From Sphaerisporangium sp040683095 (lineage in GTDB: Bacteria > Actinomycetota > Actinomycetes > Streptosporangiales > Streptosporangiaceae): 64,000 nt of DNA. The notes below the pieces were generated by a model. It worked only from the letters and a program-made list of their open reading frames with translations, ran no database searches and was not told where the DNA came from. Below are positions 8,544-18,872 of the stretch, in pieces. The position numbers were made by a program, and so were the translations under genes. Position 1 is the first letter of the stretch, and each line of letters begins with the position of its first letter. The stretch is taken from the NCBI RefSeq assembly GCF_040683095.1, contig NZ_JBFBCI010000004.1, positions 180,511 to 244,510 of the forward strand, written 5' to 3'.

Positions 8544-9188
8544 TCAGAGACGGCCGAGGTAGGCCAGCACGGCCAGGACCCTGCGGTGGTCGTCCGGCGT
8601 GGGGTCCAGCCCCAGTTTGCCGAAGATGCCGGAGATGTGCTTCTCGACCGCCCCCTCGGTGACCCCGAGGCGTCCGGCGATCGCGTTGTTCGACCGCCCC
8701 TCGGCCATGAGCGCGAGCACCTCTGACTCGCGGCCGGTCAGCGACTCGATCGGCTGCCCCCGGCGGCGGCTCAGCAACTGCACGACCACCTCGGGGTCGA
8801 TCACCGTACCCCCGGCGGCCACCCGGCGCACGGCGTCGAGGAACTCGGCGACGTCGGCGACCCGTTCCTTGAGCAGGTAGCCCACGGCCGCCGCGCCGCG
8901 CCCGATCAGTTCGGTCGCGTAGCGCTCCTCGACGTACTGCGACAGCACGAGCACCGGCAGGCCGGGTAGCAGGGCGCGCGCGGAGATCGCCGCGCGCAGG
9001 CCCTCGTCGGTGTGGCTCGGCGGCATGCGCACGTCGACCACCGCGAGATCGGGCTCGTGCGCGCGCACCGCCTCGACGAGCCCCGGGCCGTCCCCGGCGG
9101 TGGCGACGGTGTCGATGCCACCGTCGGCGAGCAGCCTGACCAGGCCCTCCCGCAGCAGGACGGAGTCCTCCGCGATCACGACCCGCAT
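8544..9188 (-). CDS. NarL/FixJ-family response regulator
   Basis: A 214-aa cytosolic DNA-binding response regulator. The receiver domain begins MRVVIAEDSVLLREGLVRLL with paired acidic residues. The phospho-acceptor Asp lies in LAVVDVRMPP (about residue 54) and the conserved Lys in YLLKERV. The C-terminal LuxR-type helix-turn-helix reads LTGRESEVLALMAEGRSN followed by VEKHISGIFGKLGL. Start ATG 9188 is 11 bp beyond the stop of the histidine kinase on the same strand, so the two form an operon. Targets are not evident; this subclass often controls envelope-stress or transporter genes. An open frame extending upstream from this start only reads the kinase out of frame. Confidence 0.95.
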   Translation of the reverse strand: MRVVIAEDSVLLREGLVRLLADGGIDTVATAGDGPGLVEAVRAHEPDLAVVDVRMPPSHTDEGLRAAISARALLPGLPVLVLSQYVEERYATELIGRGAAAVGYLLKERVADVAEFLDAVRRVAAGGTVIDPEVVVQLLSRRRGQPIESLTGRESEVLALMAEGRSNNAIAGRLGVTEGAVEKHISGIFGKLGLDPTPDDHRRVLAVLAYLGRL

Positions 9189-9199
9189 CGCGCGTTCTC

Positions 9200-10489
9200 T
9201 CACCACTCGTACGGTAGCCGGGCCCGGATCACCGTGGGGCCGCCCGGCGGGCTCTCCACGGTCAGCGTGCCGTCGATGGTCGCCGCGCGGTCCGCCAGCC
9301 CCGCCAGCCCGCCGCCGGGGCTCGCCACCGCTCCCCCGGCGCCGTTGTCGCGCACCTCGACGACCACCCGCTCGTCCTCCCGCCCGACCCGGACGGACGC
9401 CTCGGTCGCCACCGAGTGCTTGGCGACGTTCGTCAGCGCCTCGGCGACGATGAAGTAGGCGATGCTCTCGACGGCGGCCGGCGGCCGGTCGGTGATCTCG
9501 ACGCTCACGTCCACACGGATCGGCGCCCGCGCGGCCAGCGCCGACAGGGCGGCGTCCAGGCCCCGGTCGGTCAAGATCGCCGGGTAGATGCCGCGGGCCA
9601 GGTCGCGCAGCTCGGCGATCGCGGCCTTGGTGTCCGCGTGGGCGCGGACGAGCAGCTCTCTGGCCTGCTCGGGGTCGGAGTCGAACTTCGCCTGCGCCCT
9701 GCCGAGCTCCAGCGCCACCGACAGCAGCCGCTGCTGGGCCCCGTCGTGCAGGTCGCGCTCGATCCTGCGCCGCTCGGCCTCGGCGGCGTCCACTCCCCTG
9801 GCCCGGCTCGCCCGCAGGTGCGTGACGCGCGCCTCGTCCCCCGGGCCGAGCAACGCGACCGCGAGCAGGGTGTGCAACCACGCCATGCCCCGTACGACGT
9901 ACAGCGTGATCACCAGGAGCGCCAGGCCCACCAGCGTCCACGGCAGGGACTCGGGGAGGGTGTCGACCCCCAGGCGGCCGGTGATGACCGTGGTCTCACC
10001 TGACAGCACGAACACGGGCTGCATCATCAGCCCCACGCAGGACACCCACAGGGTCAGCGACACGAGGAACTCGCCGAGCCCGAGGGGGAACAGCAGCAGC
10101 AGGTAGCCGAGGTCCTTCCACGTGGCCGGGTCGCCGAACAGCCAGCCTAGATGCCGCACCACCCCGCCCTGCGGCCTCGGACGGTACGGATTCGGAATGG
10201 CGACGCCCAGCGCCAGGCGCAGCAGGCGCCGCTCCAGCATGGCGCCGCCGCGCCACAGCAGCATGGTGACCAGCAGCAACGGCAGTCCCACCCACACCAG
10301 GATCAACCCCAGCGAGATCGACAGCCCCGTGGCCAGGATCACGAACCAGGTGACGCCGAGCGCCGCACTGACCCCCAGCAGGTACGGCACCGAGCGCCAG
10401 GTCAGCGGATCGGCGAGCAGCCCGAGCGGCCCGTACGGCCCGAGGGGCACCCGCCTGCGCAGCGGCGGGCGGCTCGGCTCCGCGGTCAT
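9200..10489 (-). CDS. Sensor histidine kinase, HisKA_3/NarL type with membrane sensor domain
   Basis: Membrane sensor kinase, 429 aa from ATG 10489, which has GGAGGG about 10 nt upstream; an earlier in-frame ATG at 10531 lacks one. The N-terminal half has at least four hydrophobic segments arranged as two pairs, as in the 'putative sensor' domain of actinobacterial kinases. The phospho-acceptor is in RRIERDLHDGAQQRL (His near residue 248). The HATPase motifs are EALTNVAKHS, VRDNGAGG and GGGLAGLADRA. It is followed 11 bp downstream by its response regulator. The signal sensed is unknown. The 30-bp dispersed repeat lies 46 bp upstream of the chosen start. Confidence 0.93.
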   Translation of the reverse strand: MTAEPSRPPLRRRVPLGPYGPLGLLADPLTWRSVPYLLGVSAALGVTWFVILATGLSISLGLILVWVGLPLLLVTMLLWRGGAMLERRLLRLALGVAIPNPYRPRPQGGVVRHLGWLFGDPATWKDLGYLLLLFPLGLGEFLVSLTLWVSCVGLMMQPVFVLSGETTVITGRLGVDTLPESLPWTLVGLALLVITLYVVRGMAWLHTLLAVALLGPGDEARVTHLRASRARGVDAAEAERRRIERDLHDGAQQRLLSVALELGRAQAKFDSDPEQARELLVRAHADTKAAIAELRDLARGIYPAILTDRGLDAALSALAARAPIRVDVSVEITDRPPAAVESIAYFIVAEALTNVAKHSVATEASVRVGREDERVVVEVRDNGAGGAVASPGGGLAGLADRAATIDGTLTVESPPGGPTVIRARLPYEW

Positions 10490-10534
10490 CCTGAACGCCC
10501 TCCGGTCGAACCTCGGCCGTGTCCCGGACATCCC

Positions 10535-10564
10535 GAGCGTCTCTGATTGGCTTAGCGATCCTGT
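10535..10564. repeat. 30-bp dispersed repeat, copy 1
   Basis: This segment matches 63790-63819 at 27 of 30 positions in the same orientation (differences at positions 14, 15 and 19). It begins GAGCGTCTCTGAT and ends AGCGATCCTGT. It lies just upstream of the histidine kinase gene. Right after it is a small hairpin CTGTG-cgtta-CACAG. A mobile-element end or other dispersed motif is possible. Confidence 0.6.
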
Positions 10565-10971
10565 GCGTTACACAGAATCAAGGCACAACGAGCTGCCCGG
10601 TATTCACCGATCGTCTTCGTGCCCTGGTGCCGGCAACCGGAGCCGCCGGCCCGTCGAGCACGCCCCCCGGACGCTGACCGGTCGGGCGTGCACAGCCCGA
10701 CCGGGGAGGGTGCCCGACGTCGCCTGGGCGTCGGGCGTGTTGGTAACAACATGCTACGACATAACCACGATTCGCTAATCGAATCAGAAAGCCTGCCGAG
10801 TCCGCGGGCACGACGCCATGGGGCGAGTGTCAGTCCCCGGGTAGGGACACCCCCCGCCCCGGACGCGAAATCCTCACCCCGCCGCCCCACCCCAGGTCGA
10901 AAACTCTTCACCCCACCGCGAACCCTCCGCTGGGCTCCGCGGGCGGGAACTCCGCGCCGCGCACGGTAAAA

Positions 10972-10998
10972 GGGCGGCGAGCCCGTGGCCCGCCGCCC
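10972..10998 (-). terminator. Intrinsic terminator downstream of rho
   Basis: Hairpin with an 8-bp perfect outer stem (GGGCGGCG/CGCCGCCC) and an inner GCC/GGC pair. On the minus strand it is followed by TTTT. It lies about 160 nt after the rho stop codon, beyond the structured element at 11069-11143, and probably ends the rho transcript. Confidence 0.75.
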
Positions 10999-11068
10999 CT
11001 TCACACACCCGCCCGACCGCTGTGCCTATGGCCGCGCCTCCGGCACGGCGGTCCAGGGCGCTCCTTTA

Positions 11069-11143
11069 GGCGGCGTTCTTCCGTCGTCACTCGGAAGGGG
11101 CTCGTTCCTCACCCCTTCCTCCCTCCTCCTCCAGAACACCGCC
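11069..11143 (-). ncRNA. Candidate structured RNA element, copy 1 (downstream of rho)
   Basis: Folds, read on the minus strand, as an outer helix of 5 bp, a G-U pair and 5 bp, a symmetrical 13 by 13 nt internal region, an 8-bp inner stem (GGAAGGGG/CCCCTTCC) and an 11-nt loop. A second copy at 42082-42154 has identical loop and internal strands but different, compensated stems. The element starts 14 nt after the rho stop codon. A purine-rich strand with GGAGGAGGAGG could mimic a ribosome site. I do not recognise an RNA family. A short open frame inside (GTG AGG AAC...) is not kept in frame between the copies, which argues against a peptide. Confidence 0.6.
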
Positions 11144-11157
11144 GCGCCCCGAACAGG

Positions 11158-13164
<2,007 letters not shown>

Positions 13165-13590
13165 CTAAAAGGTCCTTCCCAGGGGTCGGGCGTCGGCCAC
13201 GATCAGCCAGGCGTCCCGGTGGTGCGACCCGGCGGGACAGACCGGGTCGGGCTGGACGAACTTCCAAGGTGTCGGAAAGCCGGTGCGTCGAACCGGCACA
13301 CGGCCGTCACCGTAGAGATTCGCGAGCCGTTGGGGGCCCGGGGGTCGCCCCCCGGCTGGTTACCGCCGACCAGATGTCGATGCCAATCGAACGCGCATGT
13401 CCCCGATTACGCCGCTTCTCGACACGCCAACCGGATGTGGACCAACCGGAGGCGATGAAATCAGGAAGCCCGCTGTGCGGCCTGCGTCTTGCGACGCGAG
13501 GCGCGATCCAGCGATGTATGGCTGACAAGCACGCACCCGCAACGGGGGCATCTGGTGCGGCTACCAGCCTAACATCACCAGCGCACACTG
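13165..13590. other. Intergenic region upstream of rho
   Basis: No gene supported. On the minus strand a TTAGGCTGGTAGC segment near 13557-13569 resembles an actinobacterial -10 element (TAGGCT) with its start region, which would give a rho leader of roughly 400 nt. Such a long leader would suit autogenous control of rho, but no specific element is recognised. Confidence 0.4.
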
Positions 13591-14550
13591 CTATTCCCTG
13601 AAGGTCGAAGATGCATCAGCGTGTCTCGGGAATTGAACGGTCGCGCCAGATCGGTCGACGTCCAATGGCTGGATGTGCCAGTCATTACCCACTTCCGACG
13701 CGATCAAATCATGAGTATCCGTCGTGCCGAACGCGAGAACCGTCGGACCGGCCCCCGATACGACCGCGGGTACCCCGGCCACGCGCAGACGTTTTACCAG
13801 ATCGGCCGTGCCCGGCATCGCAGGCGCGCGGTAGGCCTGGTGCAAACGGTCTTCTGTGGCTGCCAGCAGAACCTCGCTCTCGGGTCGCTGGGTGAGCGCC
13901 GCTATGAGCAGGGCGGCGCGTCCGGCGTTCGCCGCGGCGTCGGCGTGCGGAACATCCTTCGGCAGGAGCCCGCGCGCCGTCTCCGTGGACAGCCGGGTTC
14001 CCGGCACCAACGCCACGGGTCGGACGCCCCCATGCGGGCTCAGTTTCAGCTTACGCGGCGTTCCGGACAACTCGGTCCACGCGATGGTGAGACCTCCGGA
14101 AAGACAGGGGGCGACGTTGTCGGGATGCCCCTCCATCTCCGTGGCCAGCGCGAACACCTCGTCGTCCGTCATCTCGGGGGCGGCGAGCGCGCGGGCGGCG
14201 AGGATGCCCGCGCAGATGGCGGCCGAGGACGAGCCCAGGCCGCGCGCGTGCGGAATGCGGTTGAGGCAGCGCAGCCGGATGCCCCTGGGCTGGGGCACGC
14301 CGGCGCGGGCGAACGTCGCGCGCATCGCCCTGACGATCAGATGGCCGTCGCCGAGGTCGAGTTCCCCCGCCCCCTCGCCTTCGACCGCCACCACGACCCC
14401 GCGCGCGTTCGGCGACCCCGGCACGTCGTCGTGCAGGACGGCCTCGATCTCGTCGTACAGGGTGAGCGCGAGCCCGAGCGAGTCGAAACCCGGCCCGAGA
14501 TTGGCGCTGGTGGCCGGCACCCGGACGACGACGGGGCTGCTCGTTGCCAT
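13591..14550 (-). CDS. thrB: Homoserine kinase
   Basis: GHMP-family kinase that phosphorylates homoserine to O-phosphohomoserine, the substrate of ThrC. The 319-aa protein has the family N-terminus VRVPATSANLGPGFDSLGLA, the ATP-binding glycine/serine loop GLGSSSAAICAG and the C-terminal GAGPTVLAF block. ATG 14550 has GAGGAAC upstream. It lies downstream of thrC on the same strand but 583 bp away, with a hairpin between them. In related genomes thrC and thrB are often adjacent, so here thrB may have its own promoter. Confidence 0.96.
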   Translation of the reverse strand: MATSSPVVVRVPATSANLGPGFDSLGLALTLYDEIEAVLHDDVPGSPNARGVVVAVEGEGAGELDLGDGHLIVRAMRATFARAGVPQPRGIRLRCLNRIPHARGLGSSSAAICAGILAARALAAPEMTDDEVFALATEMEGHPDNVAPCLSGGLTIAWTELSGTPRKLKLSPHGGVRPVALVPGTRLSTETARGLLPKDVPHADAAANAGRAALLIAALTQRPESEVLLAATEDRLHQAYRAPAMPGTADLVKRLRVAGVPAVVSGAGPTVLAFGTTDTHDLIASEVGNDWHIQPLDVDRSGATVQFPRHADASSTFRE

Positions 14551-15102
14551 GCGTTCCTCGGATTCGTTCTGGGTTGTGCGCGAAAGGCGATCTCGGTGGC
14601 GCCGAGTGCCGTCTGAAAAGGTTCACGAACGCCGATCGCCGGGCGTTCCCAGGCACGCCAAGAAGTTTCGCGGGCGCACCTGGCGGTGTACCCGCTTCTC
14701 GGGCGGTCCGCGGGGGGCCGCGGCCGACTCGTGGGGCCTGCCCCGTGAGCCGCCGGGTCGACCGGAGCGGACCTCGCGGTGGGCTCCGGCGCGTTCCCGG
14801 GGTGCGCGGGACCGCCACCGGGGCACGGCCGGCGTCGCGTCCCGGGTGACGCCCTTGAGGATTACGGGTGGCCGGGTGAAGGCTCTGGGGTGATCCCGAC
14901 GATTTCTCCGGCCGGTACGGGCCGCGCTCCCCACGTAACCGCGACCGTCTCCGGCACCCTGTGAACCTTACCGGTCCGCCCCGAACCCCTTCCGGGTGTC
15001 GCCCGACATAATGCCGGGTCATGGCCGGTTTCGTCCAGGGGCGGGCCGGCGGGAACCACCCGGAATCCGGCCGGAATCCGCCCTCCGCGAAAGCGGGACC
15101 GT
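14551..15102. other. Intergenic region between thrC and thrB
   Basis: No coding frame with convincing content. Apart from the thrC hairpin at its right edge I see no RNA gene or known regulatory motif. It probably holds a thrB promoter. Confidence 0.4.
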
Positions 15103-15125
15103 CCCGGGCGGTCGCGCCGCCCGGG
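15103..15125 (-). terminator. Hairpin after thrC
   Basis: Perfect 9-bp stem CCCGGGCGG/CCGCCCGGG with a TCGCG loop, 8 nt beyond the thrC stop codon. There is no clear U-run after it, so it may act as a weak or factor-assisted terminator or protect the mRNA 3' end. Confidence 0.6.
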
Positions 15126-15133
15126 GAAGCGGC

Positions 15134-16192
15134 TCAGGCCAGCTCGAGCGCCGCGGCGGCGGCGAACGCGTCGACCGGGATCGTCAGCGGGGTGGGCGCG
15201 CCGGAGATCGCCCAGTCCGGGTCCTTGAGCCCGTTGCCGGTGACCGTGCAGACCACGCGCTCGCCGGGCTTGAGCAGGCCCTGCTCGTGCGCCTGGAGCA
15301 GGCCCGCCACGCTCGCGGCCGAGGCCAGCTCGACGAACACGCCTTCCTCCTGCGCGAGGAGCTTGTACGCGGCGGCGATCTGCCGGTCGGTGACGGCCTG
15401 GATGGTGCCCCCGGAATCGTCGCGCGCGGCCTCGGCGAGCTTCCACGAGGCGGGGTTGCCGATGCGGATCGCCGTGGCGATCGTGTGCGGGTGGGTGACC
15501 GGGGCGCCCTGGACGATCGGCGCGGCGCCGCTGGCCTGGAAGCCGAGCATGCGCGGCGTGCGGGTCGCCACGCCGTCCGCGGCGTATTCGCGGTAGCCCA
15601 TCCAGTAGGCCGAGATGTTGCCGGCGTTGCCGACGGGGATGCAGTGGACGTCCGGCGCGTCGCCGAGGGCGTCGACGATCTCGAACGCGGCGGTCTTCTG
15701 GCCCTGGAGGCGGTGCGGGTTCACCGAGTTGACCAGCGCGATCGGGTAGTTCTCCGCGAGCTTCCTGGTCATCTCCAGGCAGTCGTCGAACGAGCCGTCG
15801 ACCTGCAGGAGCTTGGCGCCGTGCACCAGGGCCTGCGCCAGCTTGCCCATCGCGATCTTGCCCCGGGGCACCAGGACCGCGCACGTCAGGCCGGCGCGCA
15901 CGGCGTAGGCCGCGGCGGAGGCGCTGGTGTTGCCGGTGGAGGCGCAGATCACCGCCTTGGCGCCTTCCTCCACCGCCTTGCTGATGGCCACGGTCATGCC
16001 GCGGTCCTTGAAGCTGCCGGTGGGGTTGAGGCCCTCGACCTTGAGGTAGACCTCGCAGCCGGTCAGGTCGGAGACGCGGCGGGCCGGAACCAGCGGCGTG
16101 CCTCCCTCGTGCAGCGTGACCACGGGCGTCGTCTCGGTCACGGGAAGCCTGTCACGGTATTCCTCGATAAGGCCACGCCATGCCCTGAACAT
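15134..16192 (-). CDS. thrC: Threonine synthase
   Basis: PLP-dependent enzyme that converts O-phosphohomoserine to threonine and phosphate. The 352-aa protein has the PLP-lysine motif NPTGSFKDRGM, the phosphate/Ser-Thr loop ASTGNTSASAAAYA and the glycine loop PVGNAGNISAYW. Its length fits the short (class II-like) actinobacterial form. ATG 16192 has a strong GGGAGGAG ribosome site. It is separated from hom by the glycosyltransferase island. Confidence 0.96.
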   Translation of the reverse strand: MFRAWRGLIEEYRDRLPVTETTPVVTLHEGGTPLVPARRVSDLTGCEVYLKVEGLNPTGSFKDRGMTVAISKAVEEGAKAVICASTGNTSASAAAYAVRAGLTCAVLVPRGKIAMGKLAQALVHGAKLLQVDGSFDDCLEMTRKLAENYPIALVNSVNPHRLQGQKTAAFEIVDALGDAPDVHCIPVGNAGNISAYWMGYREYAADGVATRTPRMLGFQASGAAPIVQGAPVTHPHTIATAIRIGNPASWKLAEAARDDSGGTIQAVTDRQIAAAYKLLAQEEGVFVELASAASVAGLLQAHEQGLLKPGERVVCTVTGNGLKDPDWAISGAPTPLTIPVDAFAAAAALELA

Positions 16193-16505
16193 CGTCGCTC
16201 CTCCCGCGCCCGGCCCGGCCTGTCGCCGGGGCCTCGGCGGCGCGTAACCATGGGTCCGCTACCAGCGGTATCAGGCCTTGAGTCTACGGGGGCGGCCGAC
16301 CGGCCGTCTCCGTTGTCCACAGGCTGGACCGGCCTTTTCGGCCCGTCCACAGCGTGCCGGACGATTCGCCGGGTGCCCTTGCGTGAAGGGCCGCCGCGAA
16401 ATCCTCACCACATCATCGTGGAAGGAATGAGAACCTCACTGTCTCTTTATCATCTTTTACCCCACAATTGGGGGAACGTCCGCAAGCTTCGAGGAGAAAC
16501 GTCGC
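16193..16505. other. Divergent intergenic region upstream of thrC, with two DnaA-box-like sites
   Basis: On the minus strand it holds the probable thrC promoter and leader: GATACCGCTGGTAGC near 16258-16272, with an 18-nt stretch nearly shared with the rpmE leader. TTGTCCACA at 16313-16321 is a perfect match to the actinobacterial DnaA box, and CCGTCCACA at 16343-16351 is a near match in the same orientation. The right part is AT-richer and leads to a good ribosome site (AGGAGA) before GTG 16506. Confidence 0.45.
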
Positions 16506-16984
16506 GTGCCCGACGAACACAACACCGCCGGCACGTACACGCGAGCCCCCGAAACACCGGATGACGACCTCCACGTCCGCGCGCGGGCCCCCGAGACACC
16601 GGACAACTCCGCTGCGCCGGCCTGGCCAGGCGGGAAGCCGAACTCACGGCGCGCGAAGCCGAGCTGGCCTGCGCCCGTGAGGAGCTGGTGCGCGTCAACG
16701 CCGAGCTGCGCGCGGAGGCCGTCCGCCTCAGGCGCCGGGTGAAGCTTCTCAACGACCGCCTCGGGGAGTATCGCGAGGCCATCGCCCGCATCCGCCGCTC
16801 CCGGGCCTGGCGCGTGATCACCGCCTACCGCCGCGTCCGCCACCCTGGCCGGCGCCCCACCGCCGACCTCTCCCCTGCCCCGGCCCCCCTTCCGGGCGGA
16901 ACCGTCCCCGCCGCGATCTCCCGCACGGTGGCGGGCTCGCCCTCAGGCGACGGTTCCGAGCGGCTCCCACAGGGGCACGCCTAG
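16506..16984 (+). pseudogene. Broken (frameshifted) coiled-coil protein gene
   Basis: GTG 16506 has AGGAGA 8 nt upstream and opens a frame of Pro/Glu/Thr-rich residues (PDEHNTAGTYTRAPETPDDD). From about 16600 the coding pattern moves to another frame that reads LARREAELTAREAELA, then RLRRRVKLLNDRLGEYREAI, a heptad-like coiled coil followed by RSRAWRVITAYRRVRHP. That frame stops at 16984 but has no good start except an internal GTG at 16688 (98 aa). The simplest reading is one gene with a -1-type shift near 16600-16640, caused by mutation, sequencing error or programmed slippage. The coil resembles the C-terminal coil of the neighbouring glycosyltransferase at 18873-20603. Function unknown. 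Confidence 0.45.
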
Positions 16985-17132
16985 GCCCGCGGGCCGGCGC
17001 CCGCCAGAAGATCATCGGTCGTACCCGCGTTTCGCAGGCCATTGCCTGGATAGGGGCTCTCACCAAGCTCACAGATTCCAGGGGTAGGGTCGTCAGGCGG
17101 TGGCGAAGCGTAGCGACGAAGGAGCGATCATC

Positions 17133-18833
17133 GTGTCCGTCTCCCCGCGGACGAGCCCGGGGCCGCCCGGTCACGTCCAGGGAAGCCCTACGACGGCGGG
17201 CCCCGGCGACCGGCCCCGGATCCGCCACAACGACTACTCCCCACTGGTTCCGCCCCCGCTCGGCACGTGGAGTCCCGAGCTGCGTGTGAGCGTGGTGATC
17301 CCGGCCCACGGCGGGCAGCACCGGCTCGACCTGACGCTCGCCGCGCTGGCGGCGCAGACCTACCCGGCCGGCCTGATGGAGGTCATCGTCGTCGACGACG
17401 GCAGCGAGCCGCCGCTGCGCCTGCCCGGGACGCGGCCGGAGAACACGCGGCTCGTGCCCGCCGCGCCCGGCGGCTGGGGAATCGCGCACGCGCTCAACAC
17501 CGGGGCCCGCCTCGCCGAGGGCGAGATCATCCAGCGCCTGGACGCCGACATGGTGACCTCCCGCGAGCACATCGAGGCGCTGATGCGCTGGCACCACCTC
17601 ACCGACTACATCGTCACGATCGGCGCCAAGGTCTTCGTCGAGGAGCCCGCCCTGACTTCGGTGCAGGTCCGGGAAGCCGTGGGCGCGGGGAATCTCGACT
17701 CGTTGTTCGACATGGCGGCGGCCATCCCCAGCAGCACAGAGGCGACGATCCGGCGGCTGGACGGGCTGCGGGCCAGCAAGAACCCCTACCACGTCTGCAC
17801 CGGGCCCACGGTCTCGCTGCGCCGCGCCCTGTTCCACGAGGCCGGCGGCCTGGACCCGGCCGTGCTCCGGGGCGAGGACACCGAGTTCGCCTACCGGCTG
17901 GCGATGCGCGGCGTGGTGTTCGTCCCCGACATGGAGGCGCGGGCCGTCCATCTCGGCATCCCGGCCCAGCGTGTCGACACCGAGGCGACCGTGCGGGTCG
18001 TGGCCCCCTACCTCGCCCACCGCATCCCCCTGCGCCGTGACCTGCGCAAAGAGCGCGGCAGACGCTGGCTGATCCCGTACGCCGAGGTCGTCTTGGACGT
18101 ACGGCGCGCCGAGCCCGGGGGACGCGGACACAGCGGGCCCGACGGGAAGGAAGACATCGACTCCGCGGCGCGGACGCACGCCGAGCCCAAGGTTCGGGCG
18201 GCCGTCGGCGCGGCGCTCGGGGGCAGCCTGCCCGACGTCGTCGTGACGCTGCTCGGCCCGTGGTCCGCGCTGCCCGAGGGCCGTCACCGCGTGCTGGACG
18301 ATCCGGGCTTCGAGGCGCGGCTGATCCGCGAGCAGTTCCGCCACGACGACGCCGTCCGGTTCGCCGAGGAGGCCGCCGCCGACCCCGACCCCGTCCCGTT
18401 CCGGTACACCGGGCCCGTGGACGTGCCGCTGGCCCGGCGCTCGCTGGAGCTGATGATCAAGAACCTGAACGACACCCGCGCCGGGCTGCTGCTGGTCGAG
18501 TTCCCCGACGGCCGTGCGGCCCGCCTGGAACGCACGGACGCGACGAACCGCGCCCGCCTCCTCGCGGGTCTCGGCGAGGACCTCGACGACGTGATCGAGC
18601 AGACCCATGGCGTCCGCCGGTGCCCGTCATCGGACTTCTGGCCGCCCGAGAAGCCCAAACCGCAGCCACCCCCCGTCGCCACCGCGCCCGCCGCCGGCGA
18701 GGCCACCGCGCCGTCCCCGGATCGTCCATCACCCGCCACCACTCCCCCCGACCGCCCGGGCCCGAGTCCCACGTCGCCGGGCGCCCCCGAAAAGCTGGTG
18801 AAACGCCTCCGCACAGCGCTCCGCGGCCGGTGA
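17133..18833 (+). CDS. Family 2 glycosyltransferase (GT-A fold) with variable C-terminal domain
   Basis: GTG 17133 is preceded by AAGGAG 8 nt upstream and gives 566 aa; the frame is open to 17100 without a better site. The catalytic domain runs from about residue 45 (LRVSVVIPAHGGQ) through VIVVDDGSEPP and the metal-binding RLDADMV to GGLDPAVLRGEDTEFAYRLA. About 200 residues follow that are shared with the minus-strand paralogue at 18873-20603, then a Pro-rich tail and a basic end. No transmembrane segment is evident. It faces its paralogue tail to tail, 39 bp apart. The donor and acceptor sugars cannot be read from the sequence; a role in surface glycan or glycoprotein synthesis is inferred. 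Confidence 0.85.
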   Translation: MSVSPRTSPGPPGHVQGSPTTAGPGDRPRIRHNDYSPLVPPPLGTWSPELRVSVVIPAHGGQHRLDLTLAALAAQTYPAGLMEVIVVDDGSEPPLRLPGTRPENTRLVPAAPGGWGIAHALNTGARLAEGEIIQRLDADMVTSREHIEALMRWHHLTDYIVTIGAKVFVEEPALTSVQVREAVGAGNLDSLFDMAAAIPSSTEATIRRLDGLRASKNPYHVCTGPTVSLRRALFHEAGGLDPAVLRGEDTEFAYRLAMRGVVFVPDMEARAVHLGIPAQRVDTEATVRVVAPYLAHRIPLRRDLRKERGRRWLIPYAEVVLDVRRAEPGGRGHSGPDGKEDIDSAARTHAEPKVRAAVGAALGGSLPDVVVTLLGPWSALPEGRHRVLDDPGFEARLIREQFRHDDAVRFAEEAAADPDPVPFRYTGPVDVPLARRSLELMIKNLNDTRAGLLLVEFPDGRAARLERTDATNRARLLAGLGEDLDDVIEQTHGVRRCPSSDFWPPEKPKPQPPPVATAPAAGEATAPSPDRPSPATTPPDRPGPSPTSPGAPEKLVKRLRTALRGR

Positions 18834-18872
18834 TCCTCCCACCCGGGCCTCTGGGCGGTCCCGCTCGGGCGG

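Noticed and set aside
9200..9941. Response regulator fused to a long N-terminal Arg/Gly/Ala-rich region
   Set aside because: The extra part is the kinase gene read in another frame; the regulator starts at ATG 9188.
11041..11124. Short open frame VRNEPLPSDDGRTP starting in the structured element
   Set aside because: In the second copy of the element the same start reads another frame after one base loss, so the peptide is not conserved although the structure is.
16506..16742. 78-codon frame as a complete protein
   Set aside because: Its second half (SRRAKPSWPAPVRSWCASTP) is the out-of-frame reading of the coiled coil, so the frame as it stands is unlikely to be a full gene.
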